This document shows positions 57,840 through 64,000 of a stretch of 64,000 nucleotides of DNA, piece by piece (within the stretch, counting starts at the first letter, position 1; every line of letters starts with the position of its first letter). The notes beneath the pieces were generated by a model. It ran no database searches. It had not been told where the DNA came from and worked only from the letters and a program-made list of their open reading frames with translations. The DNA lies in NCBI RefSeq assembly GCF_032062175.1, contig NZ_DAMBQK010000015.1, positions 45,489 through 109,488 of the forward strand, written 5' to 3'. The translations under genes and the position numbers were made by a program. This DNA comes from Atlantibacter sp032062175 (GTDB lineage: Bacteria; Pseudomonadota; Gammaproteobacteria; Enterobacterales; Enterobacteriaceae).

Positions 57840-59429
57840 ATGGACCAGCTATTTATCGGTGTGGATGTGGGATCGGCAAGCGTCAGGGCGGGCATTTACA
57901 CGCCGCAAGGCGAACGCCTGTCTTTTGCCGTTCGTCCTGTTCATCAGTTTCATCCTGCCGTTAATTATGTGGAACAGTCCTCAACGGATATCTGGCAACA
58001 GGTGTGCGTGGTGGTGCGTGAAGCCGTGAACCTCGCGAAAGTCGACCCGGCACGCATCGCCTCTATCGGTTTTGACGCCACGTGTTCGCTGGTGGCGGTA
58101 GGGCAGCACGGCGAACCGGTATCCGTGGCGCAGGGCGGCGAAAGCCAGCGCGACATCATCATGTGGATGGATCACCGGGCAGGGGAAGAAACCCAGCGTA
58201 TTAACGCCACTCAGGATCCGGCGCTTGAGTATGTGGGCGGCAGCGTCAGCATTGAAATGGAACTGCCGAAGATCCTGTGGCTGAAAAACCATTTTCCTGA
58301 GCGCTATCGCAGCGTGTGGCGCTTCTTCGATCTGGCCGACTACCTCGCCTGGCGCGCCAGCGGCGTCGATGCGGCAAGTATTTGTACACTCACCTGTAAA
58401 TGGAATTACCTCGCGCATGAATCACGCTTTAGCCAAACCCTGCTGGATACCATAGCGCTGGATGACGTAACGGCAAAAATCCCTGGCCGTATCGCCAATA
58501 TTGGCGAGGCGCTCGGAACCTTGCAGTCTGAAGCCGTACAGCAACTCGGCTTGACGGAGCGGGTGGTCGTCTCCAGCGGCATGATCGACGCCCACGCAGG
58601 CGGGCTGGCACTGGTGGCGGAGAACCCGCAGCAAAACCTTGCGCTGATTAGCGGTACCTCTAACTGCCATATGATTATCAGCCCGCAGCCGACATTTATT
58701 CCCGGCGTGTGGGGGCCCTATTTTGGCGCGATGTACCCAAACTGGTGGCTTAACGAAGGCGGACAAAGCGCGGCGGGCGCGCTGGTGGAATGGACGCTCC
58801 AGCAGAGCGAACACTGGCGCGGGCTAACGGATGAAGCCGCCGCGTCAGGCTGTAGCCCCTATGCGCTGCTTAATCAGCGCGTAGAATCTCTCGAAGCGGA
58901 AGAAGCCAGTCCCACCCGGGATTTACACGTGCTCGGCGATCACCACGGCAACCGTTCGCCCCGTGCCGATGCGCAGGCAAAAGGTATGGTGGCTGGCCTG
59001 ACGCTGGAAAGCGGCCCGCAACAGCTTACCCGGCTTTACCTCGCTACTTTGCAGGCCATCGCCTACGGAACACGCCATATTATCGATACTCTGGAAGCTC
59101 ACGGACAGAAAATCGACACCATTACGCTGTGCGGTGGAGCCAGTAAAAACCCGCTGTGGCTGCGTGAATATGCCGACGCCACCGGGCGCGCTATCCACCT
59201 GGTCGCGGAGGAAGACGCCGTGACGTTGGGTGCAGCGCTGACTGGCGCAGTGGCCTGCGGGGCGTTCTCCGATCTCAGCGCCGCCGCGCGCAGTATGGTT
59301 AAGCGCGATCGCACCATTGCGCCAAACCCGGATAAATGGGCGTTCCACGACGCGAAATATCAGGTCTATTTGCAGATGTATCAGGATCAGCAGCGTTACC
59401 ACGCACTGATGGCGACGCCGCGTACCTGA
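57840..59429 (+). CDS. FGGY-family carbohydrate kinase (ribulokinase-like)
   Basis: A 529-aa kinase with the FGGY_N ATP-binding start IGVDVGSASVRAGIY at about 6-20, substrate loop MWMDHRAGEE near 102-111, and FGGY_C with GMIDAHAGG, GTSNCHM and CGGASKNPLW near the end. The pattern resembles D-ribulokinase members of the FGGY family rather than AraB or XylB; the substrate is inferred. A LacI-type regulator follows, but no transporter or dehydrogenase is adjacent, so the pathway is incomplete here. Confidence 0.85.
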   Translation: MDQLFIGVDVGSASVRAGIYTPQGERLSFAVRPVHQFHPAVNYVEQSSTDIWQQVCVVVREAVNLAKVDPARIASIGFDATCSLVAVGQHGEPVSVAQGGESQRDIIMWMDHRAGEETQRINATQDPALEYVGGSVSIEMELPKILWLKNHFPERYRSVWRFFDLADYLAWRASGVDAASICTLTCKWNYLAHESRFSQTLLDTIALDDVTAKIPGRIANIGEALGTLQSEAVQQLGLTERVVVSSGMIDAHAGGLALVAENPQQNLALISGTSNCHMIISPQPTFIPGVWGPYFGAMYPNWWLNEGGQSAAGALVEWTLQQSEHWRGLTDEAAASGCSPYALLNQRVESLEAEEASPTRDLHVLGDHHGNRSPRADAQAKGMVAGLTLESGPQQLTRLYLATLQAIAYGTRHIIDTLEAHGQKIDTITLCGGASKNPLWLREYADATGRAIHLVAEEDAVTLGAALTGAVACGAFSDLSAAARSMVKRDRTIAPNPDKWAFHDAKYQVYLQMYQDQQRYHALMATPRT

Positions 59430-59440
59430 CATGTGCCTAC

Positions 59441-59462
59441 GCCGCCAATGGGCGGCTTTTTT
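59441..59462 (+). terminator. Terminator between kinase and LacI-type gene
   Basis: GCCGCC (59441-59446) and GGCGGC (59451-59456) with an AATG loop, followed by TTTTTT. It sits 11 bases after the kinase stop, so the regulator is likely to be read at reduced level or from its own promoter. Confidence 0.87.
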
Positions 59463-59485
59463 CATCGCATAAGGAAGGCACACTA

Positions 59486-60493
59486 ATGGCAAAAACAGTT
59501 GAGGAAATCGCGAGGGATTTAAACGTTTCCATTACCACGGTGCGCGCTGTACTGAACGGGAATGCCAAAAAGTATCGCATCAGCCTGAAAACTCAGGACA
59601 AGATCAACGAGTATGTGCAGAAGCACAGCTACACCATTAACCTGACCGCCCGTAGCCTGAAGCTTAATAAAACCGAGGTTTTTGGCCTGGTCATCCCACG
59701 TCTTTCCAACCCTTTTTTCTCCGCGCTGGCAGAACAACTGGAAGCCGCGTGCCGTGAGTCAGGCTATCAACTGATGATTAGCTGCACCAATGGCGAGCCG
59801 CACTATGAAAATCAACTGGTGAAGTCGCTTGAAGAACGTAACGTTGATGGCATTTTTGTGGTTTCTGCGGATGCCGCCTGCCAGGCGCATCACCTGAAGC
59901 ACTGTAAAAAACCGTTGGTTTTTCTCGACCGGGATTTTGGTGTTCAGCATGCGGTGTGCGTCACCACGGATAACAGCGACAGCGGATATCAACTGACAAA
60001 AGCCATGCTGAAATACCTCCGCAGACCGCTGCATTTTTTTATTGCCGACCCGACATCCCCGACGATTATCGACCGTCTTAGCGGGTTTAAGCGCGCCACG
60101 GAGGAGCTGGGGATGACGGTTTCTCCCTCGGATATGACCAGCGCGGCGCACAACCGCATCAGTGATGGCGCAGATCTTATGGTGCAGTACATCGATCGTC
60201 ATGGCCGCTGGCCGCAGAATTTTATCGCGTCATCGCTACCGATACTGCAAGGCGCGCTCAGCGTACTGCGTGAACGCTGTGGCTTTATTCCCGGCGATAT
60301 CAACATCGGCACCTTCGATGACAACATCATGCTGGGGTTTCTGGCGAATAATCTCTGGTCGATGCGTCAGGATGAGAAAAAACTCACGGCAAAGGCCTGC
60401 CAGTTGATGATGTCGGCGCTGGAAGGAGAGGCGGTGGATCAAGGGGGGACAGAGAAAGCGGAACTGGTGTTCAGGGGGCGATTGCAGGGGTGA
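59486..60493 (+). CDS. LacI-family transcriptional regulator
   Basis: A 335-aa repressor with a LacI-type HTH at the N-terminus (TVEEIARDLNVSITTVRAVLNG, about 4-25), hinge, and a periplasmic-binding-like effector domain (FGLVIPRLSNPFFSALAEQLE near 63-83; VFLDRDFG). ATG 59486 follows AAGGAAGG and gives a standard start; longer frames reaching into the kinase gene are rejected. It probably controls the FGGY kinase gene in response to a sugar. Confidence 0.88.
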   Translation: MAKTVEEIARDLNVSITTVRAVLNGNAKKYRISLKTQDKINEYVQKHSYTINLTARSLKLNKTEVFGLVIPRLSNPFFSALAEQLEAACRESGYQLMISCTNGEPHYENQLVKSLEERNVDGIFVVSADAACQAHHLKHCKKPLVFLDRDFGVQHAVCVTTDNSDSGYQLTKAMLKYLRRPLHFFIADPTSPTIIDRLSGFKRATEELGMTVSPSDMTSAAHNRISDGADLMVQYIDRHGRWPQNFIASSLPILQGALSVLRERCGFIPGDINIGTFDDNIMLGFLANNLWSMRQDEKKLTAKACQLMMSALEGEAVDQGGTEKAELVFRGRLQG

Positions 60494-60517
60494 ATAATGA
60501 GGATAGGCAGAATATGA

Positions 60518-60552
60518 AAAAGCCCGTAAGTTGTTATAACTTACGGGCTTTT
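60518..60552. terminator. Perfect 15-bp bidirectional terminator
   Basis: AAAAGCCCGTAAGTT (60518-60532) is exactly complementary to 60538-60552 with a 5-base loop. With A and T runs on both sides it can serve the LacI-type gene on the + strand and any gene entering on the minus strand. See the att-like sequence just beyond. Confidence 0.88.
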
Positions 60553-60575
60553 CAGTGTTGCTTTAGAACCAAATT

Positions 60576-60596
60576 TGGTGGCTGGCGGAGTCTGAA
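60576..60596 (-). other. Putative attachment-site remnant (tRNA/tmRNA 3-prime end)
   Basis: On the minus strand the sequence reads TTCAGACTCCGCCAGCCACCA, which looks like the T-loop to CCA end of a tRNA or of tmRNA. It resembles the E. coli ssrA 3-prime end (TTCAACTCCCGCCAGCTCCACCA) with two gaps and one insertion. No tRNA body accompanies it, as expected for the distal att of an element integrated in a tRNA or tmRNA gene. The hairpin at 60518-60552 could be the original gene terminator. Confidence 0.5.
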
Positions 60597-60756
60597 TAAA
60601 TTCATCAACATTTTGTTTTTATTGTAATTTAATCAATTCAACTTTCATTGGTATACCTAAACGTATACCAATGGCGATTTGTTGCAGGGTTTTCTGTAGT
60701 TAAGAAAACTTGTTTTTTGAATAGATCTCATTAAGAAAAAAGATTTTTTGCATTTA

Positions 60757-61019
60757 ACTGTTCACACTGTTCACCCCGATAATTTATCATTTTATATCAT
60801 ACGGTTAAGTGGTGATGAATTGGTGAAGAGTGAACAGTCAACTCTTCACCTTTCTGATTTTTCTCGTTCTGGATATGACCGGTCAGGTGATGCGCGGCGG
60901 AGATAAAAAGTTTTTTTGGGTTTTACTGTTCACACTGTTCACCTTTTAATTTTTATCAATAATTTCATCATGATGCAGGGTGAATATACGGTGAAGGGTG
61001 AGCAGTGGATTGTTCACCC
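60757..61019. other. P4 crr-like replication region with iterons
   Basis: Copies of a P4-type iteron (GGTGAACAGT and its complement ACTGTTCACC, with variants) occur at 60757-60765, 60766-60775, 60822-60830, 60830-60838, 60842-60850, 60925-60933, 60934-60943, 60979-60986, 60990-61006 and 61010-61019. They form two similar blocks of about 110 bases offset by 168, like the two 120-bp repeats of P4 crr to which the alpha protein binds. It lies directly downstream of the alpha gene, as in P4. Confidence 0.82.
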
Positions 61020-61037
61020 TTAGGGGCAGTCAGATAC

Positions 61038-61061
61038 AAAAAGACCGGCTATTGCCGGTCT
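61038..61061 (-). terminator. Terminator of the alpha-gene operon
   Basis: AGACCGGC (61042-61049) pairs with GCCGGTCT (61054-61061) around a 4-base loop. On the minus strand it is followed by TTTTT (complement of 61038-61042). It begins 9 bases after the alpha stop codon. Confidence 0.87.
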
Positions 61062-61069
61062 GAGTGAGG

Positions 61070-63403
61070 TTATGTTGCTGCGGATTCATCGCACTTCGGC
61101 AGCCAGTCGCCGTAGCTTTCCTCTTTCAGCGAAAGGTTAGTCTGTATCCCCTGCTTTGTGTGCCGTTTCTCATAATTCAGGCCGTACTCTTTCAGCATCA
61201 TTGGCAGCCCCAGCCCGAACATTTTCAGGCTGAGCACATTCCTGTACCCGTTAGCCTCCATATAGGCCAGATACGCGTGATAGAGATATTTACGGTAATT
61301 ACGCGGGATGATGCTGGCATTCCCCATAAACATCCCGCTCGTCTGCGGGAGCATTTCCAGATAGCCGCAGAAATCAAACGTCGGGTCAGCATCACGCTTG
61401 ATGCTGAGTGCCTCGTCCGAGTTCTGCTGAGACTGCAACAATGTGCGGGCGCTCATCGGGTCGCTGAACTGCTGCATGAGCTGGCGCACGATAACGGCCA
61501 GCTCACGGGCTATTTTATCCTTAAGCTGCGGGTCGCGCTCCTCCGGGGCAATCTGTTCCGGGAAGTGGATAATCACCCGCCGGCGTGACACCCCGCCGCT
61601 GCGGTCGGTGAAGCGCATCGGGTTATTGTTGACGGCCAGAATCACCGCCGGAATATGCGTTGAGTACGGGTTCTGATATTTCGGGTCAACCGAGACCGCA
61701 TCGCCGCCGGTGATAGCCTTAAGCCCGGCACCGTCACCGCTCCATTTTTCCTGGTCTGGCAGACGTATCAGCGAGAAGCCAGTAAGGGAGGCACGCCTGC
61801 GGGGGTCTTCCAGCGTGTCGATATCGGCCGACGTGGCGTTATCTTTCCCGGCGAGCAGAGTCGCTATTTCTGCCAGGATACTTTTCCCGCTGCCGCCCGG
61901 CCCGGTCACTTCCAGAAAGAGCTGCCAGTCGTAGCGGTTCGCCAGCACCATAAACAGCGCGGCGAGTATCACATCGCGTTTGTCAGCCCGGCCACCGGCG
62001 GCACGGTCGAGCCAGCGCCAGAAATGCGGCGCGTGGGTTTCCAGCGTTTCACCCGCCACCGGCGGCGTAAAATCCACGTCGCACAGGGTGCGCATCCAGT
62101 GTGATTTGTGGTGCGGGCTGAAAATGCCTGTGCCGGTATCCAGTACGCCGTTTCGAAAGCCAATCAGACGCCGCGCCGGTGCATCCTGCTGCGGAATAAT
62201 CAGTTTCAGGGTTTCCACCACGGAGGCGATTTTCCCCGACGAGAACGGGGCGCGCAGACGCCGGAACAGTCCGGCCACATCGCGGGCAAATTCTGACGGC
62301 GGTATCACCTTCCAGATGCCGTTTTCATACCGGGACAGGAGCTGGCCGTTCGCATCCACGGCCAGCGCTTCGCCGTAGTGCTCAAGCACCCGCATGGCCT
62401 TTTCACTGGCGCTCATGGCGGTAAATTCCGCCTCGCTCATGGTGTCGAACGGGCTTTGCGCCGCCGGGCGGATGGCATCATAAATCGCCCGGCGCGTGGC
62501 CTCCTCGCCCTGCCGGACATACGCATCATTCCAGTCACCGAACACCGGCGGCAGGGCGACAGTGCCGTCACAGGCTTCTGCGGCCGCTGCGGCTTTCGTC
62601 TGGCCGTCGCCGTTCAGGTCACGGTCGGCGGCAAGGACAATCTGACAGGCCGGGTACTTCTGACGGGCAAGGCTCGCCAGAGAAAGAAGGTTCACGGAGG
62701 ACAGCGCCACCATCACGGTCTCGCCGGTCAGGTGATGCACGGTGAGCGCGGTCGCATAACCCTCCGCAATCCACAGGCGTTTTCCGGCCTGTTTTTTCCC
62801 TTCAAGGGTATGGCAGCACCCTTTCACCGCGCCGCCTTTCAGGGTGCGTTTAATGCCGTCTGCATTGATGAGCTGGAGATTAACCAGTACCCCGTTTTCG
62901 TCATACAGTGGCACGGCCAGCTCACCGGCGCAGTAGGTCACGCCGCCGGTTTTATGGGTGGCTGTCAGCATGACACACTCATGGCCGGGCAGGCCCTTGC
63001 GGGTCAGGTAGGCGTTACCGGTGGCCGTGCGTGTTTTCTTCATGAGTTTTGCAGCAAGCGTAACCGCAGCCTTTCGCCCGGCATCGGTTTCCGCTTCTGC
63101 GGCCGCAATCATTTCCGGGGCAACCGGCGGCAGGCTGCCGGTCACGGCATTCACCTTTTGGGCCGCCTCAGACGGTTTTACACCGAACACTTTCTCAACC
63201 AGTTTCAGGCCGTCCCCCGCGCCGCACTGGTTACAGAGCCACGTCCCGCGCCCTTCCTTATCGTCAAAGCGGAAACGGTCAGAGCCGCCGCACACCGGAC
63301 AGGCCTGATGGCGGTTTTTAATGACCTTCACGCCCAGCGCCGGGAGAATGCGCGGCCAGTGGCCGCAGGCCTGTTTCACGGTTTCCGTTACGTTCATTTT
63401 CAT
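61070..63403 (-). CDS. P4-like alpha protein (primase-helicase, origin binding)
   Basis: Multifunctional replication protein of P4 satellites. From ATG 63403 it has 777 aa, the length of P4 alpha, and is very similar from memory throughout. The N-terminal primase has a zinc motif CPVCGG...CNQCG (Cys35, 38, 57, 60) and the EGYATA motif near 213; the central SF3-type helicase has P-loop GPGGSGKS near 515; the C-terminal part binds origin and crr. A longer in-frame extension to 63454 overlaps the upstream gene and was not used. The frame is intact. Confidence 0.96.
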   Translation of the reverse strand: MKMNVTETVKQACGHWPRILPALGVKVIKNRHQACPVCGGSDRFRFDDKEGRGTWLCNQCGAGDGLKLVEKVFGVKPSEAAQKVNAVTGSLPPVAPEMIAAAEAETDAGRKAAVTLAAKLMKKTRTATGNAYLTRKGLPGHECVMLTATHKTGGVTYCAGELAVPLYDENGVLVNLQLINADGIKRTLKGGAVKGCCHTLEGKKQAGKRLWIAEGYATALTVHHLTGETVMVALSSVNLLSLASLARQKYPACQIVLAADRDLNGDGQTKAAAAAEACDGTVALPPVFGDWNDAYVRQGEEATRRAIYDAIRPAAQSPFDTMSEAEFTAMSASEKAMRVLEHYGEALAVDANGQLLSRYENGIWKVIPPSEFARDVAGLFRRLRAPFSSGKIASVVETLKLIIPQQDAPARRLIGFRNGVLDTGTGIFSPHHKSHWMRTLCDVDFTPPVAGETLETHAPHFWRWLDRAAGGRADKRDVILAALFMVLANRYDWQLFLEVTGPGGSGKSILAEIATLLAGKDNATSADIDTLEDPRRRASLTGFSLIRLPDQEKWSGDGAGLKAITGGDAVSVDPKYQNPYSTHIPAVILAVNNNPMRFTDRSGGVSRRRVIIHFPEQIAPEERDPQLKDKIARELAVIVRQLMQQFSDPMSARTLLQSQQNSDEALSIKRDADPTFDFCGYLEMLPQTSGMFMGNASIIPRNYRKYLYHAYLAYMEANGYRNVLSLKMFGLGLPMMLKEYGLNYEKRHTKQGIQTNLSLKEESYGDWLPKCDESAAT

Positions 63404-63417
63404 TGTGGTGGTCTCCC

Positions 63418-63738
63418 TCAGTGCAGTACCGGCGCGGTGATGTGGCGGGCGCATAATTCATCCATCACGGTCAGCCCGAGAAAGGACAATGACGGGGCGG
63501 CCTTGAGCGGCCCGGCTTCCATTAAATCTTCCAGCAGGGCACAGGCAATCAGACGGCCCTTTTCCTCGCCGTGCTGGCGCAGGTAGAAGCCCTCCAGCTC
63601 GGCGGCAATGGCGCTTTCCAGCGTGTCGAGGGTCAGGTACGGATAGCGTTGCTGACGCGCGCACAGGGTCAGCCAGGCACAGGCCACGGCACGGCGATAA
63701 AGCGCGGCGCGCAGTACAGGCGGTAAGGGCTGTTTCAT
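63418..63738 (-). CDS. P4-like small protein upstream of alpha (Orf106-type)
   Basis: A 106-aa protein with Ala/Leu-rich helices (LRAALYRRAVACAWLTLCARQ, LESAIAAELEGFYLRQHGEEKG). Its length and its place immediately before alpha match Orf106 of P4 as I remember it. It overlaps the upstream gene by 4 bases (ATGA) and ends 14 bases before the alpha start. Function unknown. Confidence 0.75.
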   Translation of the reverse strand: MKQPLPPVLRAALYRRAVACAWLTLCARQQRYPYLTLDTLESAIAAELEGFYLRQHGEEKGRLIACALLEDLMEAGPLKAAPSLSFLGLTVMDELCARHITAPVLH

Positions 63739-63965
63739 GCGCGTACCTCCTCAGTGAGCCAGCGCCGGTTACAGCGTTCGACCACATCGTCGAGGCGGGC
63801 GGTCATGAGATGAATAACCGAGGCGAGCTGTAAATGCTGTTCCGTGTCGTGACCGGTTGTGGTGTCCTGTAACTGCAACATTTCGCCGACGAACTGGCCG
63901 ACGTTACGCAGGTGTTCAAGGCTCACAAGGTCAGCGTGGGTGATGGTCAGGGTCAGCTCTTTCAC
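63735..63965 (-). CDS. Small satellite protein of unknown function
   Basis: A 76-aa protein of helical, charged character (ITHADLVSLEHLRNVGQFVGEML; MTARLDDVVERCNRRW). It begins with GTG overlapping the upstream stop (GTGA) and its own stop overlaps the next ATG, so it belongs to the tightly coupled P4 operon. I do not recognise a domain. Confidence 0.7.
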   Translation of the reverse strand: MKELTLTITHADLVSLEHLRNVGQFVGEMLQLQDTTTGHDTEQHLQLASVIHLMTARLDDVVERCNRRWLTEEVRA

Positions 63966-64000
63966 GGGCGCACCTCCGCAACCGGCAGGCGACCGGCAAA
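63962..64000 (-). CDS. C-terminal end of a further satellite gene (partial)
   Basis: Thirteen codons at the window edge on the minus strand encode FAGRLPVAEVRP followed by a TGA that overlaps the GTG start of the next gene. The coupled overlap, rather than any homology, supports it as a real gene continuing beyond 64000. Confidence 0.6.
   Translation of the reverse strand, partial: FAGRLPVAEVRP

Larger units (their letters stand above)
60553..64000 (-). mobile_element. End of a P4-like satellite prophage (truncated by the window)
   Basis: From the host lacI/terminator boundary to the window edge, the DNA carries an att-like fragment, a duplicated iteron region, the P4-type alpha gene and small genes in P4 order, all read on the minus strand. 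The left boundary near 60553-60576 is inferred. Integrase and the rest of the element would lie beyond 64000. Confidence 0.85.

Noticed and set aside
62378..63586. 402-aa open frame antisense to the alpha gene
   Set aside because: Covered by the conserved P4-type alpha gene; no recognisable motifs or start signals.

Overview
The window is chromosomal DNA of a member of the Enterobacteriaceae. Proteins from cysN to alaE are close to Escherichia coli counterparts in sequence and, block by block, in gene order, but several features exclude E. coli K-12 itself: rpoS and mutS are almost adjacent, a cueP copper gene sits between mutS and mltB, stpA is absent beside alaE, and the right half carries accessory loci not found at this place in K-12. 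I do not assign a genus.

Layout. (1) 1-7.7 kb: end of the sulfate-activation genes (cysN, cysC), then ygbE, ftsB-ispD-ispF-truD-surE-pcm, nlpD and rpoS on the + strand. Many of these genes overlap or nearly touch, linking cell division, isoprenoid synthesis, tRNA modification, protein repair and stationary-phase control. (2) 7.7-12.5 kb: mutS and the copper-stress gene cueP on the minus strand, the latter with a textbook CueR-type promoter, then mltB. (3) 12.5-22.3 kb: pncC, SOS-controlled recA, recX, alaS, csrA, a tRNA cluster (one Ser-GCT and three identical Arg-ACG genes in a 134-bp tandem repeat), yqaB, yqaA, gshA, the sRNA gene micA with a sigma-E-type promoter, and luxS. (4) 22.3-32.1 kb, minus strand: emrRAB multidrug efflux, ygaZH valine exporter, an intact ygaY-like transporter, a GC-rich array of seven hairpins, and the proVWX osmoprotectant importer. 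(5) 32.4-36.3 kb: nrdHIEF class Ib ribonucleotide reductase with two NrdR-like boxes. (6) 36.4-41.4 kb: ygaM, ygaC, alaE, an AT-rich interval with an unrecognised 103-aa gene, yqaE, ansB, a cspA-family gene with a long conserved leader, and a GNAT acetyltransferase.

(7) 41.4-51.2 kb, accessory: a YncE-like lipoprotein followed by a TonB-dependent siderophore receptor, a Tat-exported PhoX-family protein, and an EvgA/EvgS phosphorelay whose sensor lacks the PAS domain of E. coli EvgS. (8) 51.7-57.1 kb: a LuxR-type regulator and a four-gene chaperone-usher fimbrial operon (subunit, chaperone, usher, adhesin). (9) 57.1-60.5 kb: cigR-like gene, FGGY carbohydrate kinase and a LacI-family regulator. 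(10) 60.55-64 kb: one end of a P4-like satellite prophage cut by the window edge: an att-like tRNA/tmRNA 3-prime fragment, a duplicated iteron region like P4 crr, the alpha primase-helicase gene and small upstream genes in overlapping order.

The most notable observations are the CueR-promoter/cueP unit, the hairpin array at 28.39-28.61 kb, the PAS-less EvgS, the YncE-receptor-PhoX cluster, and the satellite end, whose att-like sequence resembles the 3-prime end of ssrA (tmRNA). All assignments come from reading the sequence and from memory of these families; no database search was run.
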